Source of the DNA: Cymodocea nodosa
Lineage: Eukaryota > Streptophyta > Magnoliopsida > Alismatales > Cymodoceaceae
Assembly (NCBI GenBank): GCA_036874045.1
Contig: CM072344.1
Span: 10,512,501-10,576,500 of the forward strand
Direction: 5' to 3'
DNA length: 64,000 nucleotides
Below the pieces are notes generated by a model. That model was not told the DNA's origin. It did not search any database and saw only the letters and a list, made by a program, of their open reading frames with translations. The translations under genes were made by a program, and so were the position numbers. Shown one piece after another: positions 47,291-56,875 of this stretch. Position 1 is the stretch's first letter; every line of letters begins with the position of its first letter.

Positions 47291-49251
47291 ATGTCAGAAC
47301 GTGGAAAAGGACGTGGTAGAATGACAAAAGTGCAAAAAAGAGAGCTGGAATTACAGAAAATACAGAGTGAAATCCATGACATCTACTCCAAGTACACTTT
47401 TTCAAACGAAGTACTACACGAAATCAGAAAAGTTGTTCAAGATGAGAAAAATTTCTATTGGAAATTTATTCGCAATTATGCTGAAACACAATTTAGACTA
47501 AAATAGATTGAACTTTCTGCATTGCATTTATGGAAAAGAAATTTACAACCAAACCTTGCGGTTGTAAGTTCTGGACATGTACAAGAGACATTGGTACAGT
47601 CTATCACTTACTACAGAAAGAAGTGGGGACCAATGATCGAAAATGCAAACAAGAAATTACAATCCTTGTATTCCCAACATTATTTTCCCCCAACTGTTTT
47701 AGATGACATTAAATAGTGTATAGATGAACAGAAAACTGCCATTAGCAAAATGGGCCTTTGAAGTGAAGGACAAAGAGTTTATCAACTTAAAATGGCAGAG
47801 GTTGAGAGCTTAAAACTCTATATTCCATTATTACAACCTAGGCATCATGGTGAAGGACCATCAAGACCCCAGGTGCCTTTAACAAGAGAAATTAAGACAA
47901 TTTTAGAATCTCTTGAACAACCTAAAACACTGCAGACATATAGTCAAAAAAGAAAAAGACAATTGAATATTTTGGACTAACTACAGGTGTACAAGGAATA
48001 TTGCAGCAAAAAGAAGAATCAGTGAAAAATAGAAAACTATGCTCCATTGCAGAAGCTAGATAGACATTTTTGTTAGGAATCCCAGCAGATGTGACAAATA
48101 TTGGCTTACAAGCATATACTCTAAGGTATTGTGTCACATTAGTGCATAATGTATCTTTTCATATAATGGAAAGTTTTTCACACAATGCTGCAAGCACACA
48201 TTCTTTTCCTACGGAAAGAGAGCATGTAGGAAATTTTGATGATACATATACAGATGATATCCAATTTGATGATATTTTTGATGACATAGACACTAAGTCT
48301 ATGAATTTTGAAGATATTTCATCTGAAGAGGAATGTACAGATATTCTTCCTCTTACTATATCTCGAATAGAGACTTTTGAATTTTGGTACAGTTGCTTAT
48401 ACTACAGGTTATATATATGGTTATGTCTGTTACAGTATATAGTATACTTGTTGATAAATGTATATAACCAACAAAATACACAGTTACAAATAGAATATGA
48501 TACTACCAATGTCTCACATATACAAATTTCAAAAATACAGGATGATTCTATTCCACAGATAGATATAGAACATTCTTTCATACAGAGACAGTTGTATAGA
48601 TCAAATATAGACATACATGTTGCTGATATACAAATTATTACAGAGACTATTGCTAGTGAAATGTTTCCAAAAGAACACAGAAGAATTTCAGCAGATTATT
48701 GATACAACAATACCAGATACTTCAAACATTTATAATAGTTTTAATGGCAATTCCAACAGTTTTGAAAGATTTGAAAAGTTAGATACTGCTGATAATTTTG
48801 AAACAAGTCCCATATCAGAACATCATGATAGGAAAATACCTAATCCTGAACAGAGTTTAGATGAAAATACACTATTATGGTTTAGAAATACTTCCTGTTA
48901 TGACAAATTTCAGACATATAAAACTTTTACAGTTTTATATTCAAGACGAGTTAAGTTTAAAGGGATGGCACACATACAAGAACTGTTTGAATTTCAAGGC
49001 TTGTTGACTCTACTTCCACAACAACCAGGCCATCTTGTTATACCCGAACTTATCATCTATTTTTACTCAAACTTAACAGTAGAAGACGATATTCCTATTT
49101 CCAATATACAAGAAAATGACATATATTTAACTCCCAATTTACTTTATCAAGTACTTGGTCTAAAAAATGAAGGAGTTAACTTATCAGAAAGAAAACAGGT
49201 TTATCATTTGGGATGGACATTCAAACTTTAGCCAACGATCCAATTGCCAAT
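47291..49251 (+). pseudogene. Extra 3' ORF of element I, Transposase_32-like, cut by J
   Basis: It begins MSERGKGRGRMTKVQKRELE, a basic start like those of C and H, followed by helical charged segments. The Transposase_32-like domain starts at about 48850 (YDKFQTYKTFTVLYSRRVKF, ELFEFQGLLTLLPQQPGH, PELIIYFYSNLTVED, LLYQVLGLKNEGVNLSE). Stops interrupt the frame at about 47504, 47714 and 47759, and frames change near 47980-48070 and 48620-48700. A further shift lies near 49205: the family continuation is readable in another frame as IQTLANDPIAN, up to the J insertion. It continues at 63618. Confidence 0.75.
49247..49251. repeat. Target-site duplication of element J, left copy
   Basis: CCAAT precedes the TG of J, and CCAAC (63618-63622) follows its other end. 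Four of five bases agree, and the coding homology of I resumes across the pair, so the difference is probably a later mutation. Confidence 0.75.
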
Positions 49252-51508
49252 TGTTTGCATTTTCCTAGCACTACACTAGAAAAACTTGCATTTGTTACTT
49301 CTATTTTTACTTAGTTAATTTATCTTTATGCCAATTCTTTCTTTTAGAGGTAAACAAACAACCTTTAATACAATTTAGATATTAATTCCAATTTGTACTT
49401 GAACTGCAAGTGCACAGTGTCTATTGTAATAGTGTGCAAGTACAGGTCGATCTCACAGGGAATTGCTAACGAATTTCAGAACTGTTCGTTTGTTAACAAT
49501 CAAATTTATATATTCAATAAGCTCTTCGTTGACTTATAGTTAACTTAACGGACTAAGTTCTTTGAGTTATGGCTAACTCAATGGACTAACCTCATGGACT
49601 TAAGTTAACTCCACGAGCCTGTCTTTTCTTTTTAATACTGCTATTTACAGAGGAATTCGGCCAGCCATTGAGCGATTCCACAGATTGTAAATAACATCAA
49701 TTAAGCTCTTTAATGTTAGTTAACATTGGATTTATCATTAAGCAGTACTAACATTCAGATAATTCAAACAGTAACCATTAAAATCTTTAAGTCTTTTGAA
49801 CGAACCAATTTCAATAAACTGTAAAACTAAAATAAACATAAAACAATCACAACACTGATAAAGATAACATTAATCACGATACAACACAAACAATACAACA
49901 CTCAAATACAACATACAAACATAGATAAATTGTTTTTTGTATTTTTGTTTTAATATGAACATGGAAATGGGCGAAAGGTGAAATGTAAAGTAATCTCACT
50001 TAACAGTAAATACTTCCGACACTACTTGCAACGTGCTTACACCAATGAAAATTAAAACATTTACAATTCTATCTCCTCTCCCTATAGAATCGCGAGTCCA
50101 GAATTGCAAGATGATCTCCTCTTCAGCATACAGGCATCAACCCGAAGCCAAGGCTAAAAGCTTTACAATCTCCTGAAATATGAGTCGGCGCTTGGTGAAA
50201 ATGGCTTCCCTTCCCGCGACGCGATCACTCCTCATAGTAGTTGTCAAGCACTGTGTTTGGCTCGGAATCGACCTGACATCAGGCAATTGTCCTCACAGAC
50301 CTCCGATGGTTGTGGATTATGGTGGTGATGATGACGGTTGTGGTGATGATGGTTGTTGGTGTGGAACTTTGGAAAATTACGATGCTTATCCTCCTCTGCA
50401 CACACTGCCCACCCATCGATCACACCCTTCTTTTTTTCTTCTTTTCTTTTATATTTCTTCAATAGTAACTGCTTCTGCTTGAATGGTCGGTTGGATTTCC
50501 TTCATTCGTATCAATGACGATGATTTCTTTCCCTACACGATACGTACAAATGTGGTTTTTCTCTTCCAACTATGTGTTCCTGCAACCGCTATAATGGCAT
50601 TTTAGAAAATAGATTTAACTATAAAATACGTGCAATAAAGAAATAAGTCGCTAACATAACGCGTTACCTTAGTGTGTATTCATGTAACTTAACGTGTACA
50701 GTTATGCTAACTTAACGAGTTAAGTATGTGCATCTCACATGATATACTAAAGCATTTAAATTCAACACATGCATAAATCTAACTATTCGATGCTCAGGTG
50801 CATTTTGGATACTTATAAACTTAACTATCCGATGCTCAGATGCATTTCGGATAGTTACAAATAACTCATCGATATATAACTTAAGTAAATCTACCAGATC
50901 TCGACACGAGTTAGCAGCAGTTTAATCATAAAATAACATTTCAGAGAGTTACAAAGCTAACTATCCAATGCTTAGATGCATTTCGGATAGTTATAGATAA
51001 CTCACTGAAAATCCACTTAAGTCACTTTCCTAAAACATGACACGTGTCCACAGCTATTTTATAAATAAAAAGAGATTTCGAAGAGTTACAGGAATAACTA
51101 TCTAATGCCCAGCTACAATTTCGGAGAGTTATAAATAAGTCATCGAAAGTTCACTTAAGTCATTCATTATGGTTTTGACACGTGTACTTCAGGAAATAAT
51201 AAAATATTCTCTCAAAACATAACTATTCGGCAATTTAAACATAATTGTCCGAATATGTTCAATTTTTTAAACATAACTGCCCGAAATATTAGAAATTGGG
51301 ATACTTAAGAATTTCACAGCTTGCAACTTACCGACAGTTCAGAAATGTACTAAATTAACATTAATTCCCCCAAATTAAGTAGATTATTCAATTAAAGCAT
51401 ATAATAGTGAAATTATAACATAATGGCTTAATTCTCATAAGATAAGCTAAATATTATGCAATTAACCATCATTTAACCATTAATAATATGCACTTTTCAT
51501 TCTAAACA
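49252..51508 (-). repeat. 3' LTR of element J
   Basis: The LTR is 2257 bp, TGTTTAGAATG to CGCAAACA-type ends, and matches 61374-63617. It contains arrays of TCGGATAGTTA / AACTATCCGATGC units with ACACGTGT boxes (about 50740-51180), and paired AACTCAACG / CGTTGAGTT units near the other end (about 49525-49620). The open frame at 50180-50482 is rich in His and low-complexity codons and looks fortuitous. Confidence 0.93.
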
Positions 51509-51522
51509 CTTCCCCCATACCT
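51509..51522 (-). other. Polypurine tract next to the J 3' LTR
   Basis: AGGTATGGGGGAAG on the minus strand abuts the TG of the LTR. It is the expected plus-strand primer. Confidence 0.85.
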
Positions 51523-52800
51523 AAATTTTGCTAGTCCCTTAGCAAACTAAGATCTAATTAATTGGTCTTTCAAAAAGTGCTAGAATTAATTCTTCCCCTT
51601 TGTTTTTCTTCTGTTTAGCATAAAAATATATTCTGTATGTTTCAGTAATCAACCTGCAAATATACTTAGAATATATGCAAATTACATACAAAGTATATCA
51701 TCATCACATAAGTGTTAATTATATTATCGTTTGTTCTTCTTTTCATCATCTGTCATCCTGAATTTTTCAATAAGATTTCTAGAAGAAGTTTCAACAACAT
51801 ACAAATCAAAGTACAATCCAATTCAATCTGATTAAGACAAGTAGAATAAAAATTGTATCTCTATTAAACAACTTCAAAAGTCAATTCCAGATTCATATTT
51901 CAGCAATTCAAGATAACAGAAAATATACTAGATTCATAAGATATCTGTATTTCACAAAACACTTGTATCTTTTCAGAACAGTATATGTTTTTTTTTTTTT
52001 CTTTAAAAGTTAATTTGACAAGCTTGAATCATACAAGAGCTTTCTAATGTACCCATGTAACGAGCTTTCAATCAACAATCCTAGATCTGATTAGGATCTT
52101 AGGTTGCCAGATTTCAAGAGTCCTTGTTCAGGTCAACAATCCTTACATACCTATCTACTCAAGTACAAAAGGCTCGTGATCAAACAAGTCAATAAACTCT
52201 CAAAATTTTCCTTTTTTTTTTTTCTTTTTAATCAAACTACAAACACAAAACAAAATATTAATCACATACTATATATGTACGTATTTCATTAATATAGATG
52301 TAATAAAACACCAATCTCATATAGTCCTGCTTCTATCAATTACTGAAAATATGAATCCATAACAATAAGCTTATACTTTTTATGTAGTTTACTAAGATCT
52401 ACACATAAATCATTCTACAAATTCAATCAGTCAAATTAAATATATCTCTAATCATATGTGTTTCATTTAATCTAGAATTCACATCTCAGCTCATTCAGGA
52501 CTTCAAATAATTTACTGATTTTTCATTAAGCATTCTAATTTCATTTTAAAATCGTGAAACTATTAAACTCATGAAATTCAGAAAAAGCATAAGATACTAT
52601 ATCTAGATTTGCATAACTAGTAAATTCAATAGCATCTTATATAGCCTTCTAAATATAACATTCAAGCAGTTTATAAATATTTACAGTCTTATTTATCGGA
52701 TAGTTACAACAAGTTTATAAAAATTTTCAATTTCCTTAAAACTTTGCAGTACTATTTTAATTTCATTAATTAACAAACTTACATAGCTGTTACTTTAATT
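51523..52800 (-). other. Spacer of J shared with Copia C and H
   Basis: No coding sequence is seen. The block at about 52000-52210 matches, in the same sense, the pol-to-ORF spacers of C (6740-6960) and H (30843-31060): TCTGGCAACCTAAG..TCC, TCTAGGATTGTTGATTGAAA and TCTTGTATGATTCAAGCTT words occur in order. It lies between the two polypurine tracts, so it looks like a piece acquired by the Gypsy element, or given by it to Copia. Confidence 0.75.
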
Positions 52801-52801
52801 A

Positions 52802-52839
52802 CCTCCCCCCCATACCTACATTTTGCATTGTCCTCAATG
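52802..52839 (-). other. Second polypurine tract and CATTGAGGACAATG palindrome in J
   Basis: On the minus strand CATTGAGGACAATG (52826-52839), a perfect 5-bp stem with an AGGA loop, is followed by GTAGGTATGGGGGGGAGG. To my knowledge this motif pair usually marks the end of the internal region of Athila/Tat-type elements. Here it is about 1.3 kb away from the LTR. Confidence 0.7.
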
Positions 52840-53258
52840 TAAAAGATTTGACAATAAGTACAGTAATTGTAGTAGGCATGAATACAGTTTTGTTTGACTT
52901 AAAATTCAGGATGAGTAATTAGTTACATACCTTGTTTCATTTGTATCTCCTTTTGCATATTTCGATTTTTGATTCTGAAAAACTTTTCATTCACAAATAA
53001 ACGCAGACTATACAACAAAATAACACTTAACAGATATTAATAAATTAGTGTCTTGTGTGGAACCCAGGTTCCTATGCCTTTGGTGGCTCACAAGCAAGCC
53101 AATTGATTTCCTAGAATAGATACCAACAAACTGGATTGATATTTTGTTTCATTTTTTTTTATTTATAAAACAATCATGAAAACTTCAAAATTCTCTTTTT
53201 TCAAAAAAAAAAAATTAAATGCAGAATACACACAACATTAAACACACAAAATCACAGC
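52840..53258 (-). other. 3' region after the F-box gene in J
   Basis: This AT-rich stretch includes a poly-T/A run near 53147-53217. The part at about 53041-53140 (GAGCCACCAAAGGCATAGGA, CCTGGGTTCC) is conserved with 16187-16275 of E. Confidence 0.6.
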
Positions 53259-54413
53259 TTAAGAACATGATTGAAAAGTAGGAACAAATGGAATAAATGT
53301 ATCAGTCCAAGCAAACTTTTTAGGCATAGTTCTTTTTGCTATTAATTCTATTTTAATGTAGTTCTTGTTCCTTGTTAATTTGTAAACATGTAATATATTA
53401 TAAATTCCAAATACAAGTGTATTATCATTAATGATATGCAATGCAGAAAGGGATCCTTTTTGGTTCCAAGGTAATGTAGCAGTTTCTATTTCTACATCTA
53501 TTTCAATATACTCCTCTTCCCACTTCCATTCATTTATGTCTTCCATAATCCATATTTGAAATTTCATCAGTTCATCCCACCATCTTATCAGATATAACTT
53601 AAGATCATCTTCTTCATTATACCACATTCCTATTTGAATTTTATTAAATTCTGCAGATGGTGGTTTAGCTATTTCACTCGGTATAGGTAAAATTTCTATA
53701 TATTCATCATAACTGTCTATGCTCATTATATATAAATTAGATCTAAATGCTATTGATGTATCTGTGACTAGATATATATATCCATCAAGTATGACATGTG
53801 TTTGGTTAATTAATGATTTCTGTCCTAGATATATAATAATATTTGCATTCCAAGATCTATTCAGAAAGTTATACACACTTAAGCGTAAATCTTCACCCAA
53901 ATTTCCTTTAGGTCTCCAATAATATAATTTTTCAGGAATTGCAAAATTTTTATCAGAAAATATTAAAGCTGACCCATAATTTACAATTGGTGCTTCAAAT
54001 CTATTAGGTCTTCCTATATTCCATTCTTCTCCTGTTATAGGATTTCTTATCAAAATATTAGGTAATAATAAACTTGCATACCTTGGTCTCGTACTGTATA
54101 TGATTAATCCTTCATCTATCCCCATAATATGATTTATTCCTTCTAATGTATTGGGTGGAATTCTAGTAGTTTCTTCTATAGCTAGATATTCATGGGTATT
54201 TGAACTACGATTAAATGACCTCCATATGAATCCATCTCTAATCTTAGTCATTTTTGTAGCTTGTAGTCCTTGAAAATATTTTTCTTCAATACAGTTTTTA
54301 ATTTCCTTTGATACACAACACAACCTGCATAGATTTTTAGCTGATAAGTTACTTAGTACTTCCCTTAGTGCATCCAATGGTAATTGCATCAATTCCATTT
54401 GTCGATTCTGCAA
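53259..54413 (-). CDS. F-box protein carried by Gypsy element J
   Basis: An uninterrupted 384-codon ORF. The family start is probably the sixth codon (MELMQLP, ATG at 54398), because E has a stop directly before the matching ATG. The F-box is at about residues 8-50 (LPLDALREVLSNLSAKNLC, RLCCVSKEIKNC). Such domains bind SKP1 and link targets to an SCF ubiquitin ligase. The rest resembles an F-box-associated domain: GINHIMGIDEGLIIYSTRPR, LIRNPITGEEWNIGRP, LYYWRPKGNLGEDLRLSVYN, LKLYLIRWWDELMKFQIWI, ending FAWTDTFIPFV. There is no transmembrane segment. It lies about 175 bp after the gag-like ORF, in the same sense. It is the only long coding region here without damage, although its neighbours are broken. 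The substrate is unknown. Confidence 0.85.
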   Translation of the reverse strand: MQNRQMELMQLPLDALREVLSNLSAKNLCRLCCVSKEIKNCIEEKYFQGLQATKMTKIRDGFIWRSFNRSSNTHEYLAIEETTRIPPNTLEGINHIMGIDEGLIIYSTRPRYASLLLPNILIRNPITGEEWNIGRPNRFEAPIVNYGSALIFSDKNFAIPEKLYYWRPKGNLGEDLRLSVYNFLNRSWNANIIIYLGQKSLINQTHVILDGYIYLVTDTSIAFRSNLYIMSIDSYDEYIEILPIPSEIAKPPSAEFNKIQIGMWYNEEDDLKLYLIRWWDELMKFQIWIMEDINEWKWEEEYIEIDVEIETATLPWNQKGSLSALHIINDNTLVFGIYNILHVYKLTRNKNYIKIELIAKRTMPKKFAWTDTFIPFVPTFQSCS

Positions 54414-54587
54414 AACACAAACAAAAATTTAGCAGAGACAAAAATTAACATACTATTGCACACCCTCGTGGAGTTAAGGCATAACTCAACGGACTAAGTT
54501 CGTTGAGTTAAAAATTAACTCTACGATACTATTAACTAAAAATAGAAAACATATATACATACAGATAGTTGCTTTAGATATGCTGCT
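54414..54587 (-). other. Spacer between gag-like ORF and F-box gene in J
   Basis: It contains inverted units AACTCAACGGAC and GTTCGTTGAGTT around 54480-54510, as in the LTRs and in the same place in E. No coding sequence is seen. Confidence 0.5.
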
Positions 54588-55812
54588 TCATTCAGCTACC
54601 CTCCTAGAAGAGGTATCAATTTCATGAACAGTTCTATTGATAGGACTAGGTATAGCTTGTATTGGCAATCCTCTAGTAGGTCTAAGTTCCATTGGTTCCT
54701 TCTGTCTAAGTGGTATATTTCTATTCTGATTTTGAATTGCAACATTACCAAATATAAAATCTAGACGATTGTTTAATTGTTGGATTATCTTTTCTAATTT
54801 CTCTATTCTAGATCCTTGTTCAATTAATTCTTCATAACTTATGTTCTTCTCATTTATATTTTCTCCTCCTTGGAAATTATTGTTTCTCCAAGGTAAATTC
54901 GGGTGATTTCTCCAATTAGGATGATAAGAATTTCCCAAGTTATCTCTTTGGTTTCTAGCATAAATAATATCTAAGTCATTTATGTTTGCATTCTTTTCTG
55001 CTAACTTTTGATTTAATTATAACTCTTCTATTTTCTTTGTTAATTCATTTAATTTCACCTCAAGCATAGTATTTGAATCTATTTCATGCATTCCTCTTGG
55101 CAATATTCTTTTATCTGTAATAACTTCAGCCGAGTTTTCCCACTGTGCAGTTCTTTTTGCAAAGTTTTCTAAATATGCCCACGCTTCTTCACTACATAAC
55201 TTTAAAAATCCATTTTGACAAGTACATTCTAATAAAGATTTTGTTGAAACATCTATGCCTTCATAAATTATACCTATTAATTGTGCTTTACTCATTGCAT
55301 GATGTGGACATTGAGTCAATAAATCTTTAAATCTTTCAAAATATTTCCAAAATGATTCACCCTATTTTTGGCTACACATTAATATTTCTTTCTTCTTTTT
55401 AATCGTTTGATGTGTTGGATAATATTTTTCTAGAAAAATAGAGTAAAATTCAGTCCCTGTAGAAATTGAATCAGGCAATAGAGTATATAACCATCTCTTA
55501 GCTGTCTTTTAAAGAAAAAGGAATATATCTAAGTTTAATAGCATCTATACTCATGTTCGGCATTTTCATCATTTGACAAACTTCGTTAAATTCTCTAAGG
55601 AAATAATAGGCATCCTGTCTTTCTAATCCATGAAAATGTGGCAATTGACTAATATAATTGGATTTCAGTTCAAACCTATCTCCCTCAAAATTTGGCAATC
55701 GAATACATGAATGTCCATCAACTAATTCAGGATACAGAATCTCTCCTAATGGTTTTCCTACTAGAGCAGCCATCTCTATGTTCTCTTTTAAAGAAAGGTT
55801 AGATACACCCAA
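54588..55812 (-). pseudogene. gag: Gypsy gag-like ORF of element J
   Basis: A Ty3/Gypsy gag domain: MAALVGKPLGEILYPELV, IRLPNFEGDRFELKSNYI, HFHGLERQDAYYFLREFNE, LRYIPFSLKD, FLEKYYPTHQ, then TQCPHHAMSKAQLIGIIYEG and an Asn/Arg-rich basic tail (WRNHPNLPWRNNNFQGGEN). It lacks a zinc knuckle; one is found instead in the ORF at 60938-61315. About two bases are missing at 55500 compared with E, and TAG or TAA codons stand near 55365 and 55016. Its place downstream of integrase, next to the F-box gene, is shared with E. Confidence 0.85.
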
Positions 55813-56875
55813 AGAATTTCGTTAAAGTTAAGTTCAGAAAATTTTTCAATACTCCTCTACAATGAAAATTCCTAGGTAGGTGTTCTTACTAATCGTTTAG
55901 TGCTTAGAGAACGAGTCCATGTGCTCATAAATAAATAGTAGAAGATTAATTACATACCAATCTGAAGCTTTCCATTCAATAAATATTTGTTGTCAAATGA
56001 AGTTGAATTAGTTGCTTCTCCTTCTAGTTCCTCCAACGCATTCTCCTCTCTTTTAAAAGTGCTAGTAACTCGTAAATAACATTCTGTTTTATATATATAC
56101 TGCAATCGCTAAAGTGTATAAATCTCGTTGCAAGAACGTGGCTTGCAACATGCATCGTGGTTCCTATTTTTATGGGTACGTATACCACTACTAATTTCAA
56201 ATTTTGGTAACCGCTAAACCGACGAAGTTTCATTCGTGGTTAAAATAATAACCATTCTGCTTAATCCACGAACTAACCTTGTTGAGTTATAGAAAACTCA
56301 ATAGAACACAGTCGGTTACTGTTGCTAACTCCACGGACTAACTTCGTTGAGTTACAAATAACTCAACAGAGTGATCTTATATTATATTACTGACCTCGTG
56401 GAGTTACGTTTAACTCAACGGACTTACTTCGTTGAGTTAACACTTGACAACTTCTAAGTTTTACTCTCGTAAGTTCTTCTCTATTTTTTTTCTTTTTCAT
56501 TCTGCTAACTGAAATAAAGTTAAATCTATGTCATTAATGCATCATTTTGATTAAAATTCATTTAAATCTGAACCTTATATAAAGATTTAACTTGCATGTT
56601 ATTTTATGTTATGCAAAATTTACATTTTACCTTACAACATGCAGAAATTTTTAAGCAGTTATCCTATCATTCAGTAAATTGTAAATCTGTTACATATTCT
56701 TTCATAATATTTCACAAAATATGTATAACAGTCAATACATTCCATTCATTTTCACTTCCAAAACACGTATGAAAATTGCATCTGAAAAATTTACATTCAT
56801 TAATATGAATCAATTACATTACAAGTACATCATACAATTTCATACAATTTTACACAAGTAGACGAACAATACAAT
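55813..56875 (-). other. Non-coding region between extra ORF and gag-like ORF in J
   Basis: AT-rich, with a cluster of CCACGGACTAAC, TTCGTTGAGTTA and CTCGTGGAGTTA units at about 56265-56460 like those in the LTRs. This may be a promoter or leader for the downstream gag/F-box unit. A 69-codon open frame (56024-56233) has no recognisable domain. Confidence 0.5.

Larger units (their letters stand above)
38782..49251 (+). mobile_element. Element I: Copia retrotransposon with extra ORF, main part
   Basis: This plus-strand Copia element lies within the integrase gene of G. It has a complete 5' LTR, primer site, gag, full-length pol, a 2.1-kb spacer and most of an extra ORF. Gypsy J is inserted in that ORF at 49251, and a further 120 bp of the ORF follow J at 63618-63737. 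The left target copy is GAAAT (38777-38781); the 3' LTR is not in the window. Confidence 0.9.

Noticed and set aside
50180-50482. Open frames of 100 and 72 codons in the J 3' LTR, with counterparts at 62359-62589
   Set aside because: They lie inside the LTR on both strands and are His/Lys-rich or Phe/Leu-rich low-complexity translations. They have no domain and differ between the two LTR copies by indels.
53259-54413. F-box ORF as an ordinary host gene between transposons
   Set aside because: It lies between the primer site and 3' LTR of J, in its sense strand, next to the gag-like ORF. A second copy has the same neighbours in E.
56024-56233. 69-codon open frame upstream of the J gag-like ORF
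   Set aside because: No domain, no matching frame checked in E (not in the window), and AT-rich spacer context; left unannotated as coding.
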